From positions 2,757,481 to 2,821,480 of the forward strand of contig CM041203.1 of assembly GCA_023078555.1 (NCBI GenBank): a DNA stretch of 64,000 nt, read 5' to 3'. Shown here piece by piece: positions 1 to 12,100 of the stretch. Position numbers and translations under genes: made by a program. The notes below the pieces were generated by a model. That model saw only the letters and a list, made by a program, of their open reading frames with translations, ran no database searches and was not told where the DNA came from. This stretch comes from Ulva prolifera (lineage: Eukaryota > Chlorophyta > Ulvophyceae > Ulvales > Ulvaceae). Positions within the stretch are counted from its first letter, which is position 1, and each line of letters begins with the position of its first letter.

Positions 1-18
1 TGTGTGTGTGTGTGTGTG
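1..18. repeat. (TG)n microsatellite at left edge
   Basis: Nine TG units at the very edge of the window, followed by interrupted TG-rich sequence to about position 55. It lies inside the intron that precedes the first visible exon of the GARP gene and may be longer outside the window. Confidence 0.9.
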
Positions 19-128
19 CTTTAGGCGTGCGTGCTTTAGGCGTGCGTGTGTGTAGTGCTCATGTTTATTTGTTTGCGGTTGGGACTGTTTTGGATCCCGC
101 TTATCACTGTCCAATTGCCGATATGCAG

Positions 129-1245
129 CTGATGAATGTCAGTGGTCTCAGCCGAGATAATGTGGCGAGTCACCTCCAGAAGCACCGTCTGGGGCTGAAG
201 CGCGGCAAGTCACGCAAACGGCGTTTGTCCGCGATGCATGTGCCAAGAATCAAACAGGGCAAGGGCTCCGATGGCATGATGACTCTTCCATCTCTCGATC
301 AAGGTGTGGCACAGCTGAACCGTACCATACTGTGCGTATTCTTGTGTTCTTGAAGTCATTTGCCTCACCGGTGTGCCTCATCAACGTGTCCATACAGAGC
401 TCATGGAACAAGATGGCACCCAAGCAGGAGCTGCGGCCGATGCAAAAGAGCAGGCCGAAGGTATTGCCAAAAGCTGCGAGGCGTCTAAAACTGCAAGTGA
501 AATGCCAGAGACTCGCCGATCTCGAGAGGGGGATGGCAACGATTGCGAAGGGTCCAACGGCCGTGATGACTGTGATGCAAACGAGGGGCCCGCTAGTGAC
601 GATGGGGCCGGCGCCGGGTCAGACAACCGCACCGCGTGCAATGTCAGTGGCATGGATCCGGGCGGCGAGATGGCACCGCATGGTTCTCATGCGGGCGAAG
701 GACACAGCCCGGGGTCTGCCGAGGGGCACAGAGCTGCAGATGAAACAGGTTTGAGCTCATGTCCGCTTAAGGCTGACGGCCGATTGGGAAGCAGCGGAGA
801 CGGCAGTCAGGAGCAGAAGAATGCAGAAGCATCTCCATTCTATAGCAGGTCAGGATCAAACCTTGCGAGCAAGCAGCAGATAACCAGCAATGGAGCATCC
901 GGTGTGAATGGGTCGGGGTCTGAGCCAACAGAGGGTAGCCGTGTTAATGGAGCTGGGCAGTCCACTGACAAAGGGGCCACCCCTCCCATGTCGCATGCTC
1001 ATTTGACAAGACATGCGGCCACAGGAGACCAGATGGCTATGGTCAGTGCTTCCATGCCTGTCGTGAGTGCAGGGCAGTCGCTTGCGACGCAGTCAAGCGG
1101 TGCCCGCAGAAGTGGGGGTATGACGTTTGGGGAAATGCTGCCTGTTGGCATTCCGATACAATTGCCATGTGACATCCAGGTTCCTGCTGGCAATACAAAA
1201 CGCATATGTGCACCGAAGACAGGTGATGGTTCGTGGTCAGCTTGA
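129..1245 (+). CDS. GARP (G2-like/ARR-B/LUX type) MYB-related transcription factor, 3' part
   Basis: Exons 129-303 and 398-1245; the gene starts left of the window. The first exon encodes the second half of a GARP DNA-binding domain: LMNVSGL...NVASHLQKHR, with the diagnostic SHLQKHR helix, followed by a basic stretch (KRGKSRKRR). The 94-bp intron has a GTGTGG donor and CAG acceptor, and the split GAG codon restores the frame. The acceptor before 129 is the only AG in reach. The remaining ~280 residues are Ser/Gly/Asp-rich and look disordered. The family (plant ARR-B, LUX, algal ROC15/ROC75) acts in the nucleus in cytokinin, clock or nutrient control; which subfamily this is cannot be told without the N-terminus (response-regulator domain or not). 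A TGTAA signal lies at 1566-1570. Confidence 0.88.
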
Positions 1246-1620
1246 ATGGCCAACTTGGGACGTTGCAAACGCTGATCTTTCGACAGCAATGGCCTTGATC
1301 GAAAATGTGCGCTGGCACTGTGTATTATTCAACCCTCTGTGTCCATTTATCCATGAACAGGCTGTTTCTTTTCAAATTTTGGCACCTCTGCTGAAATTGG
1401 GGTGTTGTCTGGATACAAGTGCCTGTTGACAATGTTGATCGGTCTTGTGTCCTGTGAGCCCATAATTTCAGCGGAGGGGATGGGCACAGACAACCGGTAC
1501 AATGACATGAATGCCAGTGCAAATTGTATCAAGTAATGTAGACTCCGCAGAGCGATTCCTTCAATTGTAAATGAACTTGGCAACGTTGTCTGCAACACCT
1601 GTGCCATCGAGCAAACGATG
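1246..1620. other. Convergent 3' intergenic region
   Basis: Between the stop codons of the GARP gene (+) and the candidate minus-strand gene. It contains a TGTAA polyadenylation-type motif at 1566-1570 on the plus strand. No coding sequence seen. Confidence 0.5.
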
Positions 1621-2418
1621 TCAGAAAGCCTTGGGCAGCTGCACTTCGTGTTTGGTCAGAATAATAATCTGCAAGTGACGTTTCCTCTTGACATCAAGCT
1701 TTGACATCCCACTATCCCGTGGTTGCTTTGGTGTTACATACAGTTCACCTCTGGCATTGGCATATATTTCTCTTGCCATGATTTCTGCCTGGAACACGAC
1801 ACCAAAGACTCTGGTAGATCTGACGCTGTGTACACAATATCATCAATATCATCTTTCTTCTGCTGATTATTGCTGCATAGACCTGCACAGCCTCCTGAGG
1901 ACGTGGCAGCACTGTGCCCGTCGCTCCATCATCGAACCCATCCGCTGTTCGCTTGCATGGCTGCCTCACCATGTGGCGGAGTGGCATGTTCACCCTCATG
2001 CTGCGCAAGAATATACGCCAGCTTCCAGTCCTGTGTCACATGCCGCCTTTTCTCGCATTTCCTGTCCACAGAGGGTGTCAAGGCCATGCCATTCCTCGGG
2101 CAGGCCTCAAGGCCATGCCACCCCTCGGGCAGGCCTGCGCGGCAGGAACGCCGACTTAGCCCATAGGTCTGAAATGTGCATACGCAATCAGGTCGTTGTT
2201 GCTGTCTTGGGAGTAGCTCACACCCTGAACCTGTTAGTGGTCCCGACGTTCAGGGTCCTCTGTGCTCCGACATGCCGTGAGCAACGCTCCCATAATGCGA
2301 TGAAGTCTGACCAGGTATGCCCAATTGGGACCGACAGCACGCCGAAGCTCGCGGAATTCCCATGGCGCCAATTGCGGTGGTTGCAGCCCGGCATCTTGAT
2401 CCAAACGTAGCAGATCGA
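1621..2418 (-). CDS. Unrecognised protein, C-terminal exons (candidate gene)
   Basis: Four minus-strand segments join in frame: 2312-2418, 2184-2230, 1883-2030 and 1621-1788 (stop at 1621). Donors are GTCAGA, GTATGC and GTCTAT; acceptors end in CAG or ACAG; phases 0, 2 and 0 close. The joined product has sequence of normal protein texture: ...LRRAVGPNWAYL, then SYSQDSNNDLIATGSW, then PRPQEAVQAEIMAREIYA, ending KRKRHLQIIILTKHEVQL and a short tail. I do not recognise the family. Upstream exons must exist above 2418 but I could not place them. The intron at 2031-2183 contains a 29-bp tandem repeat. The alternative is that only the last exon is real. Confidence 0.42.
2078..2135. repeat. Tandem repeat, 29 bp x 2
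   Basis: Copies at 2078-2106 and 2107-2135 differ at two positions. They fall in a proposed intron of the candidate minus-strand gene. Confidence 0.85.
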
Positions 2419-5090
2419 CTGTGCAGCTCGTGCCACACATGGGCCTCCCCGGTGCTGCCTTGACCCACCAACATCGCGCTTTGCTACAGGCTACCAGTGA
2501 CAGGCATGGCCAAAGAGGCCTCTCCACTCGATCTGCATGATCTTAGCCGTAGTCTACCCCGGCCGTCGCCCAGCAGCAAAGACAGGCTTGCAGACATGCA
2601 GTGCTCCACCGGGGACCACCCCACCCAGGTGCCTCGCAATACTCCCAGGGCATCGGCCTCGCACCTGACAGGGGTCTATACTGCGCGAGGGGGCCTGAGA
2701 GGCCGAGCGGACCACGGCCGCCTTCAGCACGATCGTGCATGAACCATGCTGCTGTGTACCCTCACACGGCTGCCAAGAACTGATAGAGCTGAGCGATCTG
2801 CTTGTGCCCTTGTCGACTGCGGTGGCCAGTGATGCACTCGCGCAATCCTGGAGCCACTGTGGGAGCGGCGCTGCTCCATTTGCATGGCTCAGATCGTTGT
2901 GGAAGATGGCTACTGTGGCGACAGGTGCAGTGCCTCCGCCTGGCCGCGGCCATCGCCCCCCATGCTATGCTGTGCTGTGCTGTGCTGTGCGCTGGGCTGC
3001 GCTCACGTGGCGCCTCCATCTCCTCCCGTGCATATGCCACTGGGCACTGCGGCCTGTGCGTAGGGGGTCTCCTGGCAGCCGCTGCCTTTCATGACCACTT
3101 CGGCATATGTGGTCCCGCTAACTCGGAGTTGTCAATGGCCAATCGGATACGGCTCAGTAAATTCAGATTTACTTTACTCTTACTCTCGGGCTGGCAGTCG
3201 GTTAGTCTGTGCGCATATGTTCTGCCGTGGCCTCCCGTGTGGGATTTCTCTTCACACCTGTGTGTGGGGGTGTCTGTGCGGTGTCAGCGGTTCAGGGTGC
3301 ACCTCCAATTAGGGGCGCTGTGGAGCTCCTGTGGCCGTAGTTGACATGTGCATCACGGACGTATCACGGGAGCTGTTGGATGCTGTGCATGCAGAGCCGC
3401 CCGTGCTCGGCCGTCTCGTGCAGCGATGCAGTTCGTCGCGCCTGCACAGGTCCGGGTGCGTGGCAATTCCTCCCCCCGTAGCAGCATGGTGGCCGGAGGT
3501 GTGAGGCGGGTGGTGCTGCTATAGGGTGCGCGATGGCGCTGCCGTCAGCCTTGCCTGCGATGGAGGGCATTCCCGTTGCGGATCTGCTCGGCGCATCGAT
3601 GGTGCGCCTGCTCGCTTGACTAGGGGTACATGGGGGCCCCAGCAGCGATGGCACAGCGTCCCTCTCTGGATGCTGGCGGATGCTCATGCACATGTGTGGT
3701 TGCAAGTTTCTCCATGGAGTATGCCTGGCCCTGTTTGGTCTGCTCCGAAAATGTGGGCGTCAATATGCAGGCATGAGCCTGAGAAGCTGTCTGAGCACAG
3801 GGGAAGCGGGTTGAGAAGGTGCTGTCTGAGGATGCATATCTCCAGAGATTCGTGCAGTGGACCGCTCTTATACAGGCCGTCTTCAGTGGCTTGACCTCGG
3901 TTGCAAAAAAGTTTGCAGACAGCAAAAGCGAAACGCGAACTGTACTCGAATAGATGTTTCAAGTACATCTCAATCGGTCTTTTGACGTTGCATGACGGTA
4001 TTGGGAGTTTTTGTCGATCTGTCTCTTGACCGTGATCGTGAACGACAGGCCTGGGGCTCCTGAACCCCTCCGCGGAGGGGTTCAGACACTGTGAACCCCC
4101 TCGGAGCTCCGAGGGGGTTCACAGTGCCGGATCACGGTCACGAGCACGATGACGGTCACGTCGCAGAGCAAATCGATCAGAAAGCATCCCAGACAGCGCG
4201 GAAACACGGGAGTCGATTGCAGTATACACTTGATGTGCTTTTGAGGCGATGTTCAACTTTCACGAGCATCTTCTGCGCCTGCTTTTGTGTGTCTCGCAGC
4301 ATGCAGTCGGCTGGCAGCAAACTGTGTCTCTCCAGCAGGCAAAAGGGGATGCATATGTTGATACTTGATACTATGCTTTAATGTCAGTAGCGCCACTGAA
4401 ATACCTGTATATCGGGATGTCGTCGTCACATACAGACCCAGTAGCTGTGCGATTTCAGCGTGGTCATCATACGAGGAACTCAGCCCGAGACACTACAGGA
4501 CACAAGAAAGCATGAAAAATTGTTATGTAGTGTGTTTACGCATGCTTTTACAGCGTTTCTGAGAGCTGTAGACACTTGTCCATAGTCCTGTGGCTACTCG
4601 ACCGTGTTACGCTACTCTTCACTGAACACGTCCCGCAGCGTGAACGGTCAAAGCGCCTGTGACCGCCAACGTGACCGGTCGCCACTGAACACGGCCTTAG
4701 TGTCATGATCATTGTTAGACATGGCGCAGTACTACGCCGTCTCACGAGACGCCATAGTGCTCGGCGGCATTTGACAGCTCGGCTCGCGGTGGACCGTTTC
4801 TATTGCGCTGGCTGGGAGCACTGACGTCGCGACGTCGCGTCCAGGTCGTGGGGACGAATATAGCTTCAAGCGGCCGGGGACTCGACTCAGCAAGAACGTC
4901 TCAGCGTACATTGAATGTAGACGGACTATGCTTTTCGCGAGAGTGCAGGACGGACGCTGCCACAGCAGCCTCGTAACTCAGTGCACGAGGCACTTCACGT
5001 TGCTGCCCATGCCGTGCTGAACTTTGACCGCACCTCGAGGAATTGCTGTCGCCGCGCCAGACATTGAGAAGGAACGTGGCTGGATCGTCC
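2419..5090. other. Gene-poor region with palindromes
   Basis: No gene could be assembled here. Short open frames in both strands have shuffled composition, and none continues across a splice site with a recognisable domain. It may hold missing 5' exons of the minus-strand gene ending at 1621. A TGTGC microrepeat lies near 2968-2990 and a nested set of palindromes at 4027-4140. Confidence 0.4.
4027..4140. repeat. Nested perfect palindromes with outer inverted arms
   Basis: Two adjacent perfect palindromes, 24 bp (4061-4084) and 40 bp (4087-4126), share the core GAACCCC/GGGGTTC. They are enclosed by 11-bp inverted arms, TGACCGTGATC at 4027-4037 and its reverse complement at 4130-4140. The DNA could extrude cruciforms or form stable hairpins. 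No transposase or target-site duplication is visible. Confidence 0.9.
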
Positions 5091-6552
5091 ATGGCATTCT
5101 CTGTAATCTCAAGCGTAAATGTCCGCTTCCGACGTCCGCTTGAGCGACACAATGCACGTGCACTTGCGGGCCCGGTTGGCCAGGGCATGAAGTTCGAGGT
5201 GAGAATGAGCTCAGCATACTTGTACATGACGCAACCTGCCAGGATTCTGGTCAAGGGAAACCGCTTCGAATCCAACTTCAGTCATCTGTCGTGGCTCAGC
5301 TGAGCTGCGTTGTAGGGATTCAACGCGCTAGAGACAGAATTTCTGGCAGAAGAGATTTTTGACGACAATTGCTACACCAAGCCAGGAGTGATTCATCTCA
5401 AAGAAGGTGATACAGTGGTTGATGTAGGCAGCAACATTGGCATTTTTGGTGTTCAAGCTGGCCAGATTGTCGGGTCCACTGGAAGAGTGATCTCCATAGA
5501 GGCGTTACCACCTACTTTCGAGAAATTGCAGCAAAATCGGGAAGCTACGTTACGACAAGGTCAAGTCTCCGCCGAATGGACAGCCATCAATGCTGCTGCA
5601 GGAGCCTCAGACGGCCAAATCGAGATGACATTCTTTCCACGAGCAGCAGGATGGGGTACCAGCAACCCGGAACACCATAGAGAACGCATGAAGTCAGATT
5701 TATCCGTGTTTATACGTTCCTTACTACAAGATAAATCGTCAAAGGTGCGCATACACTGTGATCCACAACTTGCATCGCCTGGATGTGCTCCAACCATCAC
5801 GAGGCCCATGGCAACTATCACGAGGCCCATGGCACACCACGATCATGCAGATCTCCAGCACATTCTTAGCTCGATTCGGTCGTGGGCTGCTCAATCTATC
5901 CGCTACATTGTTCAACTTCATCCTGGGGCTGTACACATCGTGGATGGCAGCAGCATCAACAACGTACACCGTGCCATGCCGCACACTGACATCCATATTC
6001 CAGGATCATAACGTCAATGCAGTGGCCCTGCTCAAAGTCGATGTCGAGGGTGCTGAAGTTTCAGTGCGACCCCTCTCCAGCTCAACATCACACCCTCAAC
6101 CGTGGCTGTACACCCATTCCTGCATTGCACGATTCACCTGCCATGAAAATGATCTTCACAACCGCTCATACACCTTGAAGGTCAGACAGAAGATCTCTAT
6201 CAGACGTACTGGCACCGATGGGGCCTGTGTGCTAGCCTGAAGCTTCATGCAGCTCGCAGCTGATGCCTTGCCACACCGGCACAAACCTCGCCCCCGCTGC
6301 AGACAGCCGCCCATGCTGCAGGTGCTCCAAGGGCTGACCCCGAGTGCATGGGCCAAGGTGCAGCAGGTGGTGGCGGAGGTGCACTCCGACGCGCTGCTCG
6401 AGCAGGTGTCCGCGGCCCTCAGGGAGCGCTTTGCACAAGTCGTCTGCGAGCAAGGCGACCGCATGCGGGGCACGCAGCTATACATGGTCTACGCCACACA
6501 GCCACAAGCCCCGCACGGACCCACTCCTGCGGAATCTGGATCACAGCCATGA
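5091..6552 (+). CDS. FkbM-family methyltransferase
   Basis: Exons 5091-5198, 5316-5744, 5851-6057 and 6322-6552; all junctions are phase 0, giving about 324 residues. The SAM-binding motif I is VVDVGSNIGIFG, preceded by the family block NALETEFLAEEIF; the second block is LLKVDVEGAE and the C-terminal block is VLQGL...QQVVAEVH. FkbM enzymes are O-methyltransferases acting on sugars, polyketides or lipids; the substrate cannot be inferred. The start at 5091 is the first ATG in the first exon, but an upstream exon is possible. The second intron carries a 21-bp tandem repeat. The exon at 5851 includes a hydrophobic stretch (about residues 180-215) that may be a membrane-associated insert. No biosynthetic neighbours are present. 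Confidence 0.88.
5796..5834. repeat. Short tandem repeat in FkbM intron 2
   Basis: An 18-bp match at 5796-5813 and 5817-5834 (period 21 bp), ATCACGAGGCCCATGGCA. Lies wholly within the intron 5745-5850. Confidence 0.85.
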
Positions 6553-7195
6553 CCACATGATCACAGTCACGATCGCCGGCGTCCGTTTTTGGCCACGCTA
6601 AGCGACAGTTGCAGGAGCCTGTGGTTGTGCAAGCTCATACAAGCGCCCCCGCAGTCGTGCCTATCGATGGCAGCCTCGGTGCGACAGACAGAGACCAGCG
6701 AGCCCTGGGAAGCAGCCGGCTACTGTGCGCGCTAACACGCAAGCAGCCCCGCTGCACGGCTGTGTTGTGGGCTGCGGGGCCGCCCCCCTTCAAGGCGGCG
6801 TTTGCCAAGCATGGCGCAAGCGCCATACCGCTGCATGGGCTGCTGTCGCTGCTCCAGCACAAACCGCGCAGCAGCGAGAACCCGATTGTGCAACGAGCCA
6901 GCGTGACGGCGGCAGGGCATCCCATCGCGGGAGGCACTGTACCCACCGTGCCTGGTCGTTGTGGATCCACCATCTCATCCGACCGCGGGGGTGCCAGCGT
7001 CGCTGTCACGAGCGTAAGCGAAGCCATCGTCAGGTAGCGGCGTGTTGACCAGCAGTGTACAGTGTGCAGAAGTAGGTATGCATGGCTGTGGGGGGTTGCG
7101 GCAAGTGCGGGGCGGTGCTACGGCGCCGGCGCTGGCATGGGTGTGTGCGCGTCATGCGCTGACTTGCTCCGCAGTGTCTAGGAGTGTAGAGCATG
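6553..7195. other. Convergent intergenic region
   Basis: Between the FkbM gene (+) and PEX11 (-) stop codons. Open frames on both strands around 6609-7037 are mutual shadows without domains or good codon texture. Probably two 3' UTRs. Confidence 0.45.
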
Positions 7196-8735
7196 TCAGC
7201 GCGGCCACGCCTTCCACAGGCTTGCGGCGGCGGAGAGGAGGCCACATACCGCTGCCACTGTCGGAGGCGCCACCTGCCTGCGAGAGCCGCTGTACTCTGC
7301 ACAAACAAAACCAGGCAGATTCTGCAGCAGAATCGTGTTGTGTGAGTGCGATATGAGTGGTCTGTGCAGCTGCATGTCCAGTATATGTGTGGATCGCTGC
7401 GTCAACGTGCACTGGCACATGCGGCACCTGCAAATTCGCAGGCTGTACATTTGGAGGGTGCCGGGTGTCGCTATGCCCTGCCTCTCACGTTGTGGCAAAC
7501 AGATGCGCTTGTCCCGTTGCAACAGGCGCGCACTGACGCAGAAGATGTGTGTGCCTGTAGTGCGGTTGACGCACCCAGCACATCCTGAACGGCAATCAGT
7601 GCGTCCGCCAGGTCTTTTGCGATAAGGACGAGGAGGAGTCTGTGGCGGGCTTGGCTGGCCTTGAGCTGCTTGTAGCTGCGGACGACCATGTCGTCGTCCC
7701 CACTGGGCATCTGCGAACCTGTGATGCTGCCGAGAGAGCTGTCCTGCATGGCTGTGCCCACTGTGGGCTGTGGCTTTGCTTGCATGGTGATCAAACACAC
7801 CACAGCTGGTGTGTGGTGGCGTAGGCAGAATGGTCTTGCTGCAGCATCGGAGGACGGCTTGTGTCTGAGCTGGGGGATTGAGGGTCGCACCACGGACGTA
7901 CGTATGATGTCGTGCTCTAGGATACGAATCTCACTGATGGTCTTGACGAGCAGTGATAGATTCATTGTAATGCTGGCGGCATAGCCAGTGAGTTCAGCTA
8001 TGTTGCTCACGAACACGATGTGTTTTTCCCATGTTTTCGGAAGTACTCGGATCTTGGTCAGCCTGCGCTCTCCAGTGACTGTTTGGCGTGCTGTATGGCC
8101 ATGCTGTGAGTGAGCGAGGGAGCAGACGCCGCACCAGACGAATTGATCCAGGAAATAATAGATGCCCTCCCCTGTCCCGGCTATCATGGGTAGCACATTG
8201 GATGGCTTGCGTTGAAGCCGTGAAATCGCAGTGTAATTGCTCAAAAACTTGCCCAACCGCATGGCCTTCCTGCAGGTAAACACGACTACCCTCACGCCAT
8301 GTTGAACTCACAGGTACAACGATGGTGTGCAAATGCTAAGTTCATATTTTCTGTCCTCAGTAATGACAAGTTGTCACTGACAACCTGCATCAGATGTGCT
8401 TTCTGCTACATGCGCACCTGGTGGATCCTAGAGAAGAATCAATCCTCGATGCATGTTTCCCAAACTGTCCAGCCGCCCTCTGCGCTATCAGAAGCTTGGC
8501 CGTGTAGCGCAAGACCTTCAGTACCTACACAACACCGAGCGAGTGCTCAGCAGGATCAGCCAAACTGTGCGCACCAGCACAGTCCTTGGATAACTTTGGC
8601 GCACAATCAGGAGTAGTTTGAATCAATCTTGTTCGCAATAGGCAAGTGACACGGGCGTACTTTGTCTAAACCGTCACGCTTTGCCAACAACGCGACGGTT
8701 TTATCCAACGAGATCGACTCCCTCTTACAAGACAT
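7196..8735 (-). CDS. PEX11: Peroxisomal membrane protein PEX11
   Basis: Exons 8661-8735, 8418-8524, 7575-8269 and 7196-7296; phases close (0, 2, 1), giving up to 325 residues. PEX11 elongates and tubulates the peroxisome membrane before fission. The order of family blocks is intact: LLAKRDGLDK, VLKVLRYTAKLL, TRKAMRLGKFLSNY, GIYYFLDQFVW, NIAELTGYAAS, LIAKDLADALIAVQDVL and the C-terminal hydrophobic VAAVCGLLSAA...WKAW. It is 60-90 residues longer than usual. The excess is a low-complexity stretch after EHDII (about 7730-7890); a strong GTACGT donor there, with several phase-compatible acceptors, suggests one more intron. The start at 8735 gives a short N-terminus typical of the family. Divergent from nothing: the SETD6-like gene lies upstream on the same strand. 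Confidence 0.88.
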
Positions 8736-9158
8736 GATTCAACTGTCACAGCAAGGCTGTTCTGTACCCAACGACGTTAAATGCGAATTTCGAAGGCTCT
8801 AGCACTCAGGTTGCCGTCCACTTCATCGATTGTTAGCGACATGCGAACTATTGCGTAGCGCAAAACAACGCTGACACTTTTTGCGTGTACTTCCGAATGT
8901 GCAGCTGCATCGCGCTGGTCGGAGGCGGTGACTCATGTGGCCATACAGATGTGGCATCAGCGAATGGCTCATGTGCAGACTGTGAGCCTCGAGAAGGCCG
9001 AGCCCCCGCGATGCCCATGAAGACAGAATGCGCCTTCAAATTCGCCACCGCTAGCACCGCATAAACGCCAATACGGGCAGGTACAATGGTTACATCGCAA
9101 GGAGCAGTTCCCGCTAATAACATCGTCAACAGAGGTGCACCTCCGGATCACGAAAATC
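8736..9158. other. Intergenic, tandem genes
   Basis: Promoter side of PEX11 and 3' side of the SETD6-like gene. A minus-strand TGTAA motif (TTACA at 9090-9094) lies about 65 bp past the SETD6-like stop codon, well placed as its polyadenylation signal. Confidence 0.5.
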
Positions 9159-12100
9159 TCAGTCCGACGTGGGCTCGTCAGTCGACTCGTCGTCCGCAGC
9201 CATCCGCTGGTCATAAATTTCCCGGATGTTTTCCGCCCAGAATCGCCTGCTCAGTTGCAGCAGCCACGGTGCACCTGCATCGGCGTCGGACACCTCCGCC
9301 TGCCCTGCGACGTTGCCCCCGCCTCTCGGCCGTGGGCAAGCATCGTCAGACGCCTCCAGATGCAGCATCCTCATAGACGCGCCATCGAGCACCTGACCTG
9401 TCACACGCGCTAGGCAGCTGTCCAGCGCTACCCACTCTCCCACAGCTACAGTTGTGGCCGCCTGCTCACTTGACAGCTCCGCACTGCTGAGCCCAACAGC
9501 ACTTGCGACCACTTCCAGCGCAAGAGACGGCGGCGGAAGCATGTCCCGCCGCCGTGAGACGGCCGTCACGACTAGGCCGCACCACAGCGCCTGGAAGCTC
9601 TTGCCAAGGTCCAAGGCATGCAGGCTGGCGCACGGCACCGGCAGCGGCGGCCGCCACGACTCGACGCTCGCCTGGAATGCCCGGAACGAGTTTGCAGACA
9701 GGCTGAGGATCCGAAACGCCTCTGCGCCGGCCGGCTGCAACTCCCCATCGCACGCGACCGCATACCTGCAACACACGTGCATGTTTTTGCACTGCCCAGC
9801 CTGTCACGGGGCACGCAGCCAGGATGCCTGCCTCTGAGAAGAGCTGTGCTGTGCACATGCAGGCACCTTGTGTGGATTGCCAACACTGAGATCGGTCATG
9901 CGTGCATTGTGACGCCGCGCCTGCCTATGAGCTGTATTCCTGCATCAACACGCCACACGCAGAGGCTCCCAGGAGCGAATACGCTCATCATGCAGGAGCC
10001 ATGAGAGTAGCATGCAGCTGACAATAAACTCTGAACACCACCTGAGCCGTAGCATTGCAGGGACATTGCAAGGGACCGGTCAGGATTTGTGACAGCTAGG
10101 CAATTCCCCGGCAGCGCCCCGAACACTGCGCCAGCGCCCATGCCGTTCTCAACTCGGATGAGCAGCAGTGCGACCCAGCGGCTGCCCCAGCGCACATCAC
10201 ACGCACACAAGGATGGCATGCAGCCCATGCCAGCATGCATGTCGCACGCAGGTGCCGCACCGCTGCGACTGCGGGATGACACCCCACGCATGCATGAAGT
10301 CCAGCCGCGCCTGCAGCGCCTCCCCTCGCTTGCCGAAGCCGGCGTGCGACGCGGCAACCCTGATCACGTCCTGCAGCGGCACGATGGCCGCGTCGTGCAC
10401 GTTCGGGGGGTCCCAGTGCGCGTGGGCGAGGGTCGCGCTGGGGACGCTCTCGCCGACCCGCGCCTGCTCCGCGACACGCACCAGCTGCGCAAGCGGCATC
10501 GTGCACGCCTCTACAAACCCATACCTGCACGCGCGTTGTGGATGGGCGCACACGGTCAATGAGCCCGTGCGACGAGCTCCGCGGCTGCCGCGGGGGGGCC
10601 CGGAGGCATGGCGTGTGCGTGGAGGTGCGCACCAGCAGCGGCTGTGCCGGGCCAGCTGCAGCGAGGCAGTTTGACATGCTGCTCTGCCATGCAATGGCCC
10701 GAGTTGTTGAGGTTTGTTCGGCAGCTGTGGGAAGGGGAGGGCACACCGTCGCAGCAGCTCTCCGTTGCTGAGGGGGCCGTAGTCATTGATGAGCTCCTCG
10801 CCGCGGGTGATGCTGCGGGTGGCGATCATCTGCAGGGCGCCCGCCTCCACATCGTGCGCCAGCCGCACGTTTGCCTGCCCCGTGACATGATTCAACGCGT
10901 CCCACAGGGGCACCAGGCACTGCACAGCACACTGCCAGAGCATCAGCGCAGGAGCCTTCCTCCGCAACTCTACAATGCTCACTTCATCCGCACTGTCGTC
11001 GCAGAGCAGTGAGCACAAGCAGGAGCGTGCAGGGTGCGGCTGCTCAGCCGGTCCGGCGGTATGCCGAGTCAGCTCGTGCGGCGGGCGGCACCGCCAGGGT
11101 CTGCAATGCGGCAACTGGCCACGACACGAACGAGCGCATACGCGCAGACATGGGCATACTGCCTGTTCACAACAACGATGGGGGCACCGCTGAGTGGTGA
11201 AGGCGTGCATGGCCGCCCCAGCCTGAGCCAGAGCCTCCGGCAGAGCATGGACGGGCCCTGAGGGCTGTGCTGAGACAGGAGCCTGGCGGGATTCATCGCC
11301 GGTCTGCGATCACTGCCACATCAGCCTGAGAGCCAGAGTACACAGGAGGCGTGGTCGAGAGACAGCACATGTGATCCTGTTTGTGCCTGCTCTTACCTGG
11401 AGGCGATTGTCCCCGAGTTCAAAGGAGTATGCTGCCACGATGGAAGTCGCCCAGCAGTATAGCTTCCACAGGGCGTCTTTCCCTTTTGGAGGGGACGGCG
11501 CAGCGGGCGTGTTTTGAAACCATGGCTCCACTACCTCCCTGAACAAGTCCCATACTGCCGCGGGCGGGTGCTGGAACGGTTGCATTGTCTCTGCATGGAG
11601 GGTGGATGTCCCGCAGAGGATCCTTCGCATGTCTTTCTGCACAGGCTTCCCGCTGTCCGGCGTCTTGCTGCTTTGTGATTGATGGCAGGATACATCACGT
11701 TGCATGTGTGCTAGCTGGTGCGTACTTCCCACTGGTAAGGTAGACCAGGCAGAGATGCTGGTAGAAAGTCGATGTACCCAGCCCACTTGCTGGACTTGCC
11801 TTTGAGCTTCTCCACCATCAGGTTCAGAATCAGTGGTAACGATTCGTACACGGCGTCAGACTCTGACCTGGCAAAACCCAGTGACTCCATGTCAATGGCC
11901 AGGTCACTCTCTTCTGCGAGAAGAACTGCACTATCTGGCACCTGCATGGATACTTACCGCGTTTCACGGAACATACGTTGCAGCTTGAAGTCTCTTTGAC
12001 AAGCGCTGCTGCTGGCAGGTCCCTCCGATTGCACAGCTGCATGGTATTGGGGCGACAATGTTGAAGAGACCACACCTGGAGGACTGTTGCGCCTTCGGCA

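Noticed and set aside
4901..5275. Minus-strand open frame with good-looking segment TLEITENAMDDPATFLLN
   Set aside because: It is antisense to the first FkbM exon, whose plus-strand frame ends at a perfect donor and joins in phase to the family block; the minus frame has no splice partners or domain.
10089..10674. Plus-strand open frames of 150-170 codons
   Set aside because: Shadows of the GC-rich SETD6-like exon on the other strand.
12060..12076. Exon between the first two SETD6-like exons using a GTAAGT donor near 11957
   Set aside because: Skipping it joins ATVLQ directly to VPDSAVLL as in the family; including it inserts non-family sequence.
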